A stretch of 64,000 nucleotides of DNA from Lumbricus rubellus (Eukaryota > Annelida > Clitellata > Crassiclitellata > Lumbricidae). How positions within the stretch are numbered: position 1 is the stretch's first letter; every line of letters starts with the position of its first letter. Positions 21,561-35,120 of the stretch are shown here, one piece after another. The notes under the pieces are model-generated. The model had not been told where the DNA came from. It ran no database searches and was given only the letters and a program-made list of their open reading frames with translations. The DNA lies in contig OX243816.1 in the NCBI GenBank assembly GCA_945859605.1, positions 41,095,138 through 41,159,137 of the forward strand, read 5' to 3'. The translations under genes were made by a program, and so were the position numbers.

Positions 21561-22632
21561 TGAGCGCAGTTCTTATGGAGTCCGTAAAAACAAGTATTTT
21601 CAGTTTTATCTACATCCTAGGATGAGGACAACTTTGAAAATGGTATGAAATCTTCTGCGATGTTCTGTTAAAAGATGCCAGTTCACTAACGTAGATGTTT
21701 TCAAAGTTTGGTCGTAAAACATTTCTGCTGAGGTTTATAGTTTCAACGCGCGAACTAACACGTGTGCTTCCATGCCTATCATTAAAACCTATAGCAATTT
21801 AAACCATTCTTGCTAAATACTAATATATAGCTACATATTGATGGAAGTCAGTTATAGTATGTGTTAGCATTTTATAGATTTGCAAACATGTGGGAATGGG
21901 GTTGGAGGGTTTGCAGGTGCAAGTCGATGGGTGATCCTCTTGTCCGCTTACGAGTATAGTTTCTGACTGATGAATCCAAGCTGAAGCTGTGTCCAACTGT
22001 CCATGAGTGATCTTGAATGAATGTTTACCATGATGCTCTGACGGACAGTTCCAGACTTTCACTCGCGGTAATCTTAGTATGCAAAAAACTTGTGACAAGT
22101 AAATGTAATGTAAATGCTTCAGTAGATGTAAGTACTGTAAAATATCAATTAAATTAAATTGTGCAAGTTTTTTTACATGAGAATTTTTCATATAGTATGA
22201 AATATTTGCAGTTTGGAAAATTAAATACTAATGAAATATTTGATAGTTCTACAAACTTAAGTATCACAATTTCATGAATTGTTTAAAAAAATTCTAGTGT
22301 GCAATGCCGAATGCAAATTACAAGAAAAATTTCTGTATTTGTAACTGTTTTTGGGGAGCTGTTTTTGTTTTGAATTGCTGCAGGGCCAGAGTTGGCTGTG
22401 AGAGGTCAGATTTGCGGCGATGAAGATGCGACTAGATACATTTTGCTTTAGAATTAGGAAGGTCATGCCTTTTGGGATTTTTTGGGGGTGTGTGTGTGGT
22501 TGTTTTGTTGAATTTGATGTAGGTCTTGTGTGAGGATGACCATGATCTTCAAGAGATGAAGTTTCCATAACAACACTACAGATGAAAGCATGTCTGGATG
22601 TTCCTGATTGGTGTTCTTGTATGTCTGGGAGT

Positions 22633-22679
<47 letters not shown>

Positions 22680-23200
22680 TCTGGGTTGCTAGAGGTCTGA
22701 TGTCTGTTTGGAATGTGAGAATGCTTTTTCGGAGTTGTCTTCCATAAAAATGCAGGTGTTCGTTGGAATGCTTTGATGGTGAACTCCATATTGATGCAAG
22801 TTTGAGACATAGAAATAACGTGAATGCAGTGCACAGACCATCCAAGAGAGAGAGCGAGAGAGTAAGTAGTAATTTTCCTGACTTGCTAAAGTTCCTGTGC
22901 TGGTGAATAAGTATATACTACTTCATTGGTAATATGCAATGATTAGAGATTGCTTGTGTTGAGTGTCTGCAGTGTTTGTGGAATGCCAGAGTAAGGGCAG
23001 ATGAGTGTTGAGCTTTACTAAATCCTTAAAGGGTATATACTTTCATTGCTGCAAGAAGATTTTTATGATGGATCTAGTTGACTACTTCGGCTGATTTTCA
23101 TTATGCCAAAAGTTTTTAGAATGTGCCACATAGAGTGAAATGGAGATTTGCATTACTTCTGCGTTCATATGGCAATATGATTGAAAGGTCTTTTTATTGT
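21561..23200 (+). other. Transition zone with decayed units
   Basis: Acceptor-like CTGCAGGG and GATGTAGGT junctions remain near 22,379 and 22,520, but unit identity is mostly lost. No gene recognised. Confidence 0.45.
22636..22680. repeat. (TA)n then (TG)n microsatellite
   Basis: A TA run of about 16 units grades into a short TG run. The overlapping minus-strand frames through here are repeat translation. Confidence 0.9.
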
Positions 23201-23219
23201 GTTATGAAACCTGTGTTTG

Positions 23220-26200
23220 GGAGGGGCGGATGGGCTTGTTCTAACTTTTACAGGTAGAAATCTATACCTGAACAACAGATGACACCTTTCATTTTCTATG
23301 TATGGTCTAATGTGGATGCCTAGCAGTTGGATGGTTGACCATGTTGAATGAAAGCAAGAGGATTAAAGTATCGATAAGTACCAACAAAATGATTGCATTG
23401 AAATTACGAGTCATCTTAATTTGCAGAAATCATTGTTAAATAGTTAATTTACAGTTTATCTGATCAGTACTATGAATATGTTTTTCTATGCAATTTGAAA
23501 AAAGCATTAGAATTGTAAATTAGTTTAAATAAGCTTATCATTAAATTTGAAACCATTAAATACAACTTAAATTCATGGCAGTTTCGTGTTTTTAAAAGGA
23601 TTTTTTGTTAAGCTACATTTTATAAAGGCGTTTAGGTTAAGAAGACAATTAGATACATGTATACATTCATGGTTATATTTCTTGCAGTAGTTATGTGATG
23701 CCATTTTTGCATCTTTTGGGTGGGAAGTGGGTGCTTTGCTTCTGTCTGTTTAAGTTGTCTCAGGTCTAATTGGACTGCCAAGGCTGTCGTTTTAAAAGAC
23801 TGGTCACAGTGACGAGCCTAACAAAGCCAAGGACGTGAATGTATGATATTTCTCTCTGTTAGACCGAAACGTATTCTATGACGGATCTGGACTTCTGCTT
23901 TTTAAATGTCGGGTGTTTGGAGTCTACCGTATATGGTGAAAGTGTTCTTTGCACATGTGTCACATCAACATTCAGGCAATTAAGCTTTTGTCATTTCATG
24001 AGGGTTTTTGTGGATGTTGGAGTTTCTTCTGAACTTTTCTGCCCAGGTATATATGCCTATCTCTTAACAATAGCTGAATTCTTTCATTTTTCAACTCTTT
24101 GTTATGTAATTGGCCATCTTCAATGAAAGGAAGTGCACTACAATTTATTGCAAATTTGTCAAGTTATTACCAATATAATATTCATTAGGTTACTTCACTT
24201 ACATGGTTAATTTAATTTCAGTTGCCAGTAATATGAACTTAACAGTTGCTTACATTTTTTGATTGTTATGTGCTGTAGACAATTCTAAGAACATAACATT
24301 TAAAATTATAGACAATGAGGTTTCAGTAAACTTGCTATTTGAAATAACCAATCATGTCCATCAAGTACAAATTGAATATGAATGAGTACCTTTCTTATAA
24401 CAAATATAGGTGTCCCTAGGGATGTCATTTACTGCACCTTTTTTTTAGTAGGGGGTGGGTTGGGTTACCTCTGTGTGTTTAAAGTTAACACAGGTTGAAT
24501 GGATTGTCGCAAAACAAGGCCGTGTTTAAGAAGATCTGTGGAGAGTTTCCAATAAGTGTGGTCAGAGTGATGGGTATATATTAAAGCCACAGATGTTGAA
24601 GTATGATATTCTCTCTTTCTAAACGATATTTCTGATGGATTTTGTTGATTCCTGATTATGTTGAATTTGTTTTGAATTTTGGAGTAGTACCGCATATGGT
24701 AGATTTATGCTTTGGAAATCTTTTATATCAATATTCACGTGACAATTTACAAACCACTGTCTTCTCTTGCATCATGCGCTTGTGTTTTGGGTGTGTTGAG
24801 GTTCTTGTTCTGAACTTTGCAGGTTGGGATATTTCTCTGGACACCGACAGCTTCTTTCTTTTCCATTTTTCAAGTTCAGTTCTTGTAGTAAATAACATAA
24901 ATTGTATGTTGTGCCATTACTTACATCTTTTTCAGTTGGGGATGGGGGTGGGTTACCTATTTTGCTTTTTAAGTTGCAACAGGTGTGAATGGGATGTCGA
25001 TGCAAGGCCATTGCGGAGATGTGTGGAGTGCTTCCAATATGTTCTCGTCAGTGTGACACCTTTATTAAAGCCAATGCAGTGAGGGTAGTCCTGATATTCT
25101 TTCAAACAGAAACTATATTCTTGATGGATTGTTGACTGCTGATTGTTTTGAATCTGTCACACATTTTGGAGTAGTACCACATTTGATAAATTTCTGTTTG
25201 TTTTGAATCTGTCACATATTTTGGAGTAGTACCACATTTGATAAATTTCTACTTTGCAAATATATTACATCAACATTCACCTGACAATTTTCAATCTCTA
25301 GTCTTCTGTTGTGTTGTGCAGTTGTGTTTTTGTGTGGTGGGAGGCATTTGTTCTGAACTTTACAGATTGAGATCTATCTATGCACACCTGACGGCTTCTT
25401 TCCATTCTGTTTTCCAACTGTGATCTAATGTGGAAGCAGGCAGTTCGTGGTTGACCATCGTGATTGAAGGGAGATGTATGAATAAAAGGGTTGATATTAA
25501 AGTACTACACATGCTATTCTTGCAATATGAATACACTGACGCTAGGGGCTGTATTGACATGCATTAAGTTGCTAAAGTTAATCAGTTAAGTTTCAGTTCA
25601 TAATGAACATAAACTTTGAAATAAGTTTTTTTAAAGTATTCTCTTCTGTAAACAAGTACTTTAATTCATTTTGTCTTGAAAATCAATTTCATATTAAGAA
25701 GAAAACAAGCAGAATTCTAGGCGGTATAGTTTCAGGAAGCTGGTTAATTTGAAACCAATGACAACAAATCATTTTGCGGCAGTTGCATTTGAGAGATTTT
25801 ATAATAGGCCTTCAAATCATTCATGTGAAGATACTAATAAAATACAGAAGAGTACAGAAGTGTAGCAGATTTAGGTTGTATCGATTTCTTCATTCTTTTC
25901 TTTCTGGGGGTTGGGTGGGCTACCTCTGTGATTTTTAAGTTGCCACAGGTGTGAATGGAATGTCGATGCAAGGCGGTTGCCGGAGAAGATGAGCGTTTCG
26001 AATAAGTGCCGGTCGGTATGTCAAGTGAAAGTACGATATTCTCGCAATCAAACAGACAAAATATTTATGTTTGACTTTGTTGATTTTCATGATTAATTTT
26101 AAATTATTCAAAATATTTTTGGAGTGGTACCGCATGTGGTAATATTTGTGCTTGCAAATGTATTACTTCAACATTCATCTAACAAATTTCAAACCGTCGT

Positions 26201-27745
26201 CTTTTCTTGTGTTGTTCAGTTGTGTTTTTGGGTGTTTGGAGATGTTGTTCTGAAATTTACAGGTTGAGATCTATGGCCACGCGACAGCATCTTTCCATTG
26301 CGTTTTCCAATTGTTCGATCTAATGTGGAAGCATGGCAGTTGCATGGTGATGTGTGAATAAAAATTTGATAAATGCTATGCATGTTATTCTTCCAAAAAA
26401 TGACTTGAACTAACATTATGACTGATTTGCTGGAAGTTACTGAAATCAAGTAGTTAAGTCACTATAAAAATTAATGGTGAAATAGAAATAAATGTGATAA
26501 CAATTAGAGGAAAAAATTTATGCCAAATAGTTGAGCGTGGATCATTTTAAAATATTGTCTGCAAATAATTTCAGAGCCATTGCATTTTTGGAGATTTTAT
26601 AATACTGTCAAGTCAATCACTTTAAGTTTCCAAATGGATACAGATGGGTGGGTAACTTTAGTTACAGTAGATGTAGTGGTGATGTATATTTGGTGTACCT
26701 TTTTGGTAGGGGTGGGGAAGGGTTACCTCTGTGTTTAAGTTGTTGCAGGTGTGAATGGAATGTTGAAGCAAGTCCGCTGCCAGAAAAGATACATGTGTGG
26801 AAAATCTTCGAATAAGTACTGGTCAGAGTGACGAGTTTTTTACAGCCAAATATGTAGTCGTACATTCTGTCTTGTTCATTCCAACTGATTTAAAATTTGC
26901 TGAATGCTGTGGAATGCATCAAAGAAAGGGAAATTGTGATTGACACGTTGATTGTTTCAACTTTAGCGTTGTAATCGATGCTGTGCAAGTTGTGTCTGGG
27001 TTAGTGAGGTTGAGTGAGTTTCTTCTTGGCTTACATATGTAAATATATCTTTCCATGATTGCCTAGCAGTTTTGTGAACTGGCCATGTTGAGTTATGCAT
27101 TGAAGTCTTCTGGATAAAGATTTTATTCTAGCATTCAGATTTAAATGCCGATCATATAAACGAGTACAGCTATATGAGCATATCGCTTATCTAAGGGATT
27201 GCATTTGTTGCGGGATGGGGCTTGCTTCTGTCTGTTGAAGTTGCTGCAGCTACGTCAATGCCTGAAAGACATCCGCAGCTCCGTTTCCAATAAGTACCGA
27301 TCTGAGAGACTAGCTTTTTGAAGCCCAAGATGTGAAAGTATGATATTCTCTCTATCAAACAGAAATGACTTTTTTCGGATGGATTTTGAATCTGTTAAAC
27401 ATCTAAGAGTACCGTATATATGGTAAAATTGTGTTTTACACAAATGATACATCCACTTTCAAATGACAATTTGGAGACTGTTGCCTATTGTTATGTTGTG
27501 CAAATTTTGGGATGGGGTGGAGGAATTTGTTCTGAACTTTATAGATAGAAATCTTATCTCTGGACGCCCGACATCTTTCTAGTGCGGAAGCGTAGCAGTT
27601 ACGTGATTGTGACAATCGAATGAGGAAGTGCAATGAGAATAGGCGAGTACTACACAGAATATTCCTGCGAGGCATTGTGAGTAATTGCCATATTGAAATT
27701 ACAGGATTGCAATGTACTATTCAGCATGTGCAAGATGTTTTGTCT
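23220..27745 (+). repeat. Compound tandem array of two alternating unit types
   Basis: Type A units carry GGTTACCTCTGTG, then TTTAAGTTGCCACAGGTGTGAATGGAATG-like text, near 23,761, 24,491, 24,980, 25,948, 26,748 and 27,250. Type B units carry GTTCTGAACTTTACAGGTTGAGATCTAT-like text near 23,250, 24,043, 24,822, 25,366, 26,261 and 27,541. B follows A by about 290-385 bases and the A-to-A period is about 0.5-1.0 kb. Both types have a T-rich stretch and an AG junction. No protein frame is shared. Confidence 0.8.
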
Positions 27746-28959
27746 ACCGTCTTCCAATGATGTGTGATGAATTGATTCATTTTGAAATGATAATTGAACA
27801 TTGGTTTCATGTCTGAATGACAAATGATTGATGATACACGTTGAGCTTGGTGTGGATAAAATGTGAATGAGCAGAATTGAAGCTGGTTGTTGACGAATGT
27901 GGTGACCAAGGAGAATGTACAACATGGAAGGGGCCATATTGGTATTTCTTGTGACCAGGAATTACTGTTGATGGTGTTTGTGGCTGAGCTGCTACCTAGA
28001 GCATTGAAGTATTTATCTGAAGTTCGTTATTTTATAAGTTCAGATATAGCTGTTCATATGTCTGGTTGCTGGAAAGATAATGGTTTGAGGGATGGGAGGG
28101 AGCGATGGATTTTGTTTGTATGTATTCCCACAGATACACTCCAACACAATGTCCACAGCGTTTTTCAACATTCAAGTTGCCGCGGCTTATCTATGTCAAC
28201 CCACGAACGTTGCGTTAGAGTCTGGTTTATGCTTGAGGTCAGACCTTGCAAATTTGTGGAAGCAGGTACTAAGTTTCAAAGATTATGATCAACGATGCTA
28301 AATTAACTGATGTTAGAGGTCTACAATGCAGTAAGCCATGCCATACTTTTATTCATGTGATAGCATCTGTTTCGATATGTGATTGCTGATGGTAAATGAG
28401 TGAATTGTGATACGAGTGCTACACGACATACACGGGCTGCATTCAGAGGTCAGGCCATTTTTCACAAAAACATTTGTCTGAAATCGTATGCTAACCGTGC
28501 AGTCTGCTTAGAGATACTGCATGACGTAGTGCACATAAACTGAATTTGTTAGGACTTTTGGAGGGGTGATGGTGATCTTTTCAACAGGCGTATCATGGCA
28601 AATCCTGCCCTATTCTATGCAGCTCCTCAAGGTGCAAGTCATGAAGAAATCTATTGGAACAGTGTCTGGTATTCTACCGCAGTAAGTGATATCTTCAAAT
28701 GAAATCCGTTTGGGTTATTGCTGTTTTCCAATATGCTGAAAAAACATTACTATTGCAAGACAAAGCAATCCTTGTATTTCAATCAGATAAGTTAGTTCAT
28801 GTGAGTGTCTGGGTGCTGAAATGGATGAAATGGCTCGAATGTGCCTGTTTATGTCAAACCTGTGATACGACAACACTACTGCATTGATCATCAAGTAAAG
28901 GTTTAGTGAAAGCAATATTTATATGTCTGAGCAGGCTGCTCTTCTACTTCTACTTGTAC

Positions 28960-29640
28960 TTCTGTAAAGTGAATACTATCGACTAGATAACAAGAGAATT
29001 GCTTCAAGTTCTTGGTGTTAAGTAAATGTGAAGAGACAAATCTGTTGGAGAAGCTGATGTCGAAGTAGTTTTTATTTTGATTATCATGGATGGAATTTTT
29101 TTCGGGGAACAAACGTTAAAATAACTTGTTGGGGTATGCATCGAAAGAGGGGAGGTGGAGTTGACGATTCTGTTTCAGTTTATACCCGATTTCGTACCAA
29201 TTGCTGTCACAGCTACCAACGACCACCATGAGACCAGATCGATTTGTGGAGTCGGTCATCTTCACGTCACTTCTCGTCCTCCCTCATTCTCGGATTTTGG
29301 AGAGTATGTAATGCAGCACGAATATATTTCAGTAGGCCGTGTGCATACGTAAAGTGATTTTTAGTAGAGACTAAGTTACAAGAGAATGACTTCTTCAATT
29401 TCTTTATGTTAAATAAATGTGAGGAAAGATGTAACAAAAAACTTGTGTGGAAGTGGAGTTTCAATCGTAACGAGTGGAATTTAGTGGTAATAGATTGTTG
29501 GGGTTTATGTTGAAAATGGGGGAGTGGGGTTTTAATGGTTCTGTTTCAGTTGATGTCCGATTATGAACTTGGGTATGCCAGAGCTACTAACCGCCAAGGA
29601 TCCAGACCAATTGGGAGTAGGTGATGTTCACACCTCGTCG
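28960..29640 (+). repeat. Local two-copy tandem duplication, about 375-bp period
   Basis: Two copies share GACTAGATAACAAGAGAATGACTTC-like text, TTAAATAAATGTGAGGAAAG-like text, GTTGGGGTATGCAT-like text and a CTGTTTCAGTT junction. They are diverged at many positions. The first spans about 28,967-29,335 and the second about 29,345-29,640. Confidence 0.65.
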
Positions 29641-32600
29641 CGTCCTCACATTCTCCAAATTCAAACATGGTACTAGACACACAACAAAACTGACAAATAC
29701 AGATGTAGTTCTTTGTTTCATAATCAGCATGGTGTGTGGCAATTTATAAAATTTCATTACGTCTGGTTTATTTCTGTCTATTTCCATGGAGTTTCTGTTC
29801 GTACCTTTTTTGCTTGCTTCATCTTACAGTTTGAAGTGCTTTATGAAGTGACCTTTTCTTATATATTGGTGTTAGGCGTAGATGCTGTGTGTTGTTGAGA
29901 TTTTGTTTTTTGGACAGCCGCACCAGATCACAAATAAGCAAGGAAACAAATTCATCTCACCACTGGGCAACACTTGACGACTGGAGCTTCTCATGTCCTG
30001 TGCTCCACCTGTCATGTCCTGTATTCTGTCTGTTGCCAAGGTGTGTAAGAAAGTGTTGGACCATCTTCAGCCATTTTCCATGAGGCGTGCATCAATATGG
30101 GTCTGTGTATATACAATAGAAGTCGACAGGTATAGCAAAGTAGTTCTTGAGATAATTAATTGCTCAACAGCCAAGACACATCTATGGTTTGCTTGGGTGA
30201 ATTCCTATATATTGGCAACTCTACTAGTGTGAGTTTTGCAACATTTCCAATATTAGTTTGATATTAAGTTTTTCCTATCAAAACTGCTTAGTTGATCTTG
30301 CAATGATTTATGCAGGTAGTGCAACCCTGTAATATATCACAATTTTAATCGTTCTCTTTTTCAACAGTTTAGCTGTAGAGATGGCAACTCTTATATGTGT
30401 AAACTGTATGATATGGGAGGGTGGGGTGATAACGTGTCGTTTTAGTTAATTGTATTTCAAGGTTTTCTGAAGTCCAGCTTTGATGGCGTGATCTCGGCAA
30501 CATGTTTGGTCTAGCAGTAAATATCGTACGGTTTTGGAAACTTCACAGTTACAACAGATTAATCCTCACACATACCACATCGATGCAACTCTACAAATAA
30601 ATAATGGGTGACGCTGCCTTGTCTTGGTGGATTGAAGGACAGGTGGAATGAAATGCGGGTTTTCTTACCATATGATTGTATATAACGGTGAACTGAAGCA
30701 GACGGTGCTTTGCCACTTACAGCAACTGACTACAACAGACCTTTTCCTGCCACATACAACTCCTGCCACATACAACTGTATATTCCAACAGTAAAACCAA
30801 ACGGAGACTTCAACTTCGGTGCCTAAAACAACTGACTAGACGGACTTTTCTGTACTGCATATACTGTAGAAGGAATTGGAGAATGCCTTGCCACTTACAA
30901 TTGACAAATGGATCTTTGACTGATGTACGGAGACGATGCCAAACGGGTCGGGTGTATCCTCCTAGCATGGACATTATTTTCCAATGTAAGACTTAATTTT
31001 TGCCCTTTTTTCTATGGCTACTTACTCGTCATGATCAACTGAATTCTGTAAGTTAAAACTATTCTTGGTACAACATCAATTTTTGCAGCTGCATACATAG
31101 TTATAGTTTATTCACTATTTCTTGGTGCAAGTTGTTTAGGAAAATGCTACTAGATAGGCATCTTTGCTGCTCGAATTAGAAGTGAAGTAGTTTTAGAATT
31201 TGATGAGTACTGTGGTGAAGAATGTTTTGGTTGGAGTTGGCACGAAAGTAGTTTAGATAACCGGGATATGTTTCTGATATTGATAATGGTTTGTAATGAT
31301 CTAACAAACGTTGAGTTATGTGTGCATTGGATTTATGTAGGCTTGATTTGGGGAGTGGCATGGGGGGGAAGTTTGTTTAACTATTTGACAGGTACGATGA
31401 CGTGTTGAAATAGGACTTGCTTTGCATCAAAATGGTTGGGACAACTGGTAGATGACGAAAATTTAAAGGAAGCATCCTCAAGTCTGCATTTGAAGTGTCT
31501 GCTGGCCTGTATGTAATGTCTAACATTGGTGGTGTGCGTGTGTGATCTCTTAAAGTGTAGATGTTGCTGTACAAGCTCGGTTCAGGTAAAAAAAATGTAA
31601 TGTTGCTATGTTTCTTATGAAGTTTCTGCCTTAAATCAGAAAATATTGTCTATGTGCAGATAAGAATGTAAATTCTAGTTTTAGCATACAGTTAAATATT
31701 AATATTAATGATCTAGAACATATTGTGAGATCTGATTTAAGGGGGGTTGGGAAATTGTTTGTCTTTCATGCATTTATGCATAATTGCCTATCTACAACAG
31801 TCTTTGCTATTTGTTGGTCCTTTTTAGTTTGCAGCCTATACATTATGCACTTAAGTGTTTAGCGGGAATGGGGTTGGGAAGTTTGTTTAATATGTGACAG
31901 GTACTATGATGTGATGCCCTTGGACTCGCTGTACGTTGATGGGTGGAGACGATTGGTTGCTACTGAAATTTAAGACATACAAGGTCAAGTCTCAGTTTGA
32001 AGTTCTTCAGGGTCTGTATGTTGAACCGTTGTGGTGTATGTGGTGTGAAAGTTTGGATATTCATTTCAGGTTTAAAAAAAGTTATGTTACTTGTGAAGTT
32101 GATGCCATAATTATGCCTTTTGCCTGAATATTGTATACAGTAGTTGCAGATTAAAACATGAATTCTAGTTTTAGGATACAATTGAAATATATTGGGATTT
32201 GTGATTATAGAGAATATTTTGTGAAGTGTGAATTGTTTGGGAGGGCATGAAATAGTCATTTTTAATACAAAATGATATTGTTGTAGAAACACGATTGCCT
32301 ACCTACTAACTTTTTTCTATTGGTTTATGCATTTGATTGGTATAGAGTGTCTTCTGCACATGTGCATAGGGTGGGAAGGGAACAAAATCTGTTCTGTTTA
32401 TAATTTACAGATGAGTCAGAAGCTGTCATTTACCCACCAACAGATATTGAACAAAAGAATCTTGTGCCACTTGACAACATCTTTCATTATCCCGATCCAT
32501 TTCAAAGTATTGGTGATCAGAGTAATGCTTACACTACTTCTCTTCTGAATGCACAGTTTGCTATATGAATAGGTTTTGGCCAAATTGGCGCATCACGTCT

Positions 32601-33500
32601 TGCTTAAATGACAAATTTACTGATTGGGTTGGGGAAATCTTTCTGCTGTTTAAATTCTGTCTTTTGTATTTTTGAGCACTAGTTTCTGACTGCGAAGCAG
32701 GGCATGTAGTGCACTGGTTTTTGTAAGCAATGCTGATATGAATAAGATATTAAAGTAAAGCAGCTTCTGAATTCTAGAAACAATTTTTATCCAAGTTTTA
32801 TAATATTTTATGAAATTGTTGTATGATGGCATGTGATATAATCTTATTGTGTACCTGAGAATGTCTCTTCACTGTATATATGTGACTGCTTTCTGCTGTG
32901 CCTGCATGAGCTTTCTACTTTGATAACAACAGCACATCTATGCTTTTTATTTTTTTTTCTAAATTTGCTACAATATTCTGTGTTGAATCACTTTGGGATA
33001 TATAGCAGTTTGGGGGATATGGCTCGTGTCTTTTGTTATAGTTAATTGCAGGAATAGAGTGAACGTGTGTAATGTTGATCAAGATCTCCTTGAGTTTTGA
33101 AAAGGCTTGCAGGTCAGGATTTGCCATTAACATGCTTCATTTTTAATCAGAATTATTATTTTGTGCCGTGATTGTTGACCATGTAGTACATGTCCTTGTG
33201 ATTGTTGTGTCTTTGTTGAAGTTGTCGGTTTGACTGTGAGATGTGTAGTTGTGAATTTCTATTAGTGTTCAAGATCTGGTTTCACAGTTCGAATAAGTTG
33301 GAGTTGAAATGTTCTGCTGTGCCTTTTATTTTCTCTACTACGTCTGTAGATGTTCAAACTAAATACAGGATATACAAATCAGTTCAATTCTAACCTTTTT
33401 ATGTTTAGAGTTCTCTCCTAAGTTTTAGTGGTGGAGCTTGGAGTGATGCTTTGCTTTGGATGTTGATTTTTCCTAAATCTATATATTGATGTTGTTTGGG
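29641..33500 (+). other. GT-rich intron-like sequence with one more two-copy repeat
   Basis: GGGGAAGTTTGTTTAA followed by TGTGACAGGTACTATGATG-like text occurs near 31,360 and again near 31,885, a period of about 525 bases. The rest has no recognised gene. Short AG-GT junctions are common. Confidence 0.5.
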
Positions 33501-33864
33501 GTTGGGTAGCTGTTTGTATGTTTAGCGCAGGTTTTTAGCGTCTACATGGGTCCCATCCATATGCATACGTACGGTGTTGGTGATGTCTCGCAGTTCACTC
33601 GGGGTCCAACCGCCTGCTGGGATCTTGCAAGCATCAACCTGGCACAAAGAAAATTCTGCTCTTCTGCTGCTCTTCTATCTCTTGAGAATGATTGCCGTTG
33701 ATTGTGCGCTGCCTGACTACCACTCTTCAAATATAAAGTCGACTGCCTCGCGCTTCTGCCTTGAACGACATTTCTACGTATGGACAACTACCAGTGCTCT
33801 GTGCTTTACCAAGAGACCGTCTTTCTTTCTTCTACAACTGAATCTCGTCACTTCTCCTTCTGGA

Positions 33865-34760
33865 CAATGATGGACCGTTTTTCTACTGGACGCTTCTACT
33901 TGTCAACGATAATGAGCCATTTTTCTACCTGATGTTTCTTCTTATCGACAATAATGGACCGTGTTTCTACCTGACGTTTCTACATATGGACAATAGTGAG
34001 CCGTGCTTCTACTGGACGGACATTCTACCTACGATGATGGGTCTTTTTCTAACTGATGTTTCTACTTACGGACGATAGTGAGCCATTTTTCTACCGGATG
34101 TTTCTTCTTATGGATGATAATGGACCGTGTTTCTACCTGACGTTTCTACTAGTGGACGATAGCAAGCCATATTCCTATATGACGTTTCTACCGTACATAT
34201 AGACAATAGTGAACCGTGCTACTACTGGACGTTTCTACCTATGGTAATGGGCCTTTTTTACCTGATGTTTCTTATGGACGATAATGGATTGCGTTTCTAC
34301 CTGACGTTTCTACTTATATACGATAGCAAGCAATGTTCCTACCGGACGTTTCTACATGTGGACAATATTAACAAGATGACAAGCCATGTTCCTGCCTACC
34401 TGGTGTTTTCTACTTATGGACGATAAAAAACCATGTTTTCTACCGTACGTTTCTACATATGGACAATAACAAGATAACAAGCCATGTTTCTACCTCACGT
34501 TTCTACTTGTGGACGATAGCGAGCCATGTTCCTACCGGACGTTTCTACATATGGACAATAACAAGCCATGTTTCAACCTCGTGTTTCTACATATGGACCA
34601 TAATGACCCGTGTTCTGTTAGACGCTTCTACTTGCGAGCCATGTATCTGTGGGACGCTTCTACTTGCTGCCTGTGTTTCTACCTGACATTTCTACATATA
34701 TGGATGGTAATGCATTCATTTCTACAAAGGCCGTTCTACTTTAAATGAGTCCTGTTCTAT
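33865..34760 (+). repeat. Degenerate 42-bp minisatellite, about 20 units
   Basis: Units resemble GTTTCTACCTGACGTTTCTAC followed by an ATATGGACAATAATGAGCCAT-like half. Many small indels are present, so no frame stays open along the whole array, although local frames repeat 14-residue blocks such as GRFYIWT. The two halves of each unit are themselves similar. Confidence 0.82.
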
Positions 34761-35096
34761 TCCAACATATGAATGATAATGTGAAGTGTTTCTGTTTGAC
34801 ATTTCTGCGTATGTACGATGATGAACCGTGTTCCTGCAAGAGACTGCCTTTTTGTCCTGCACGACCGAGTGACATTTCTAAAAGTGGACATTGATGAGCC
34901 ATGTTTCTGCTGGAAACCAGTGGGTATTTCAAGCCTGGGATAATTAAGTTCTGCCTTTCTTATATGGGCAAGGTCAGACAGTCTATAAGTGAGATTGTGT
35001 ATAATGGCAGTCAACTAAAGTCTTCGGGTAATAATAGAAGCTTCACATCTTTTAAATAATTGCATCACACCTAATGATGCCAGGAAACGGATTTAT

Positions 35097-35102
35097 AATA
35101 AA
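35097..35102 (+). terminator. AATAAA polyadenylation-type signal
   Basis: First clear AATAAA after the minisatellite on the plus strand. It could end the putative noncoding transcript, but no downstream element was verified. Confidence 0.25.
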
Positions 35103-35120
35103 AAATATTTTATGTATATC

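Larger units (their letters stand above)
33522..35120 (+). ncRNA. Putative terminal exon carrying a 42-bp minisatellite
   Basis: After the junction TTTAGCGCAG/GTTTTT near 33,530 the sequence loses the GT-rich bias of the upstream 20 kb and becomes C- and A-richer, as exons do relative to introns. It contains the 42-bp minisatellite and reaches AATAAA at 35,097. The exon status is an inference. Confidence 0.3.

Noticed and set aside
13300..28500. Possible box C/D snoRNAs in the GT-rich array (AAGTGATGAGTAAT, CCTGAAC and similar)
   Set aside because: GATGA and CTGA boxes occur, but without consistent spacing, terminal stems or conservation between units. A covariance search would be needed.
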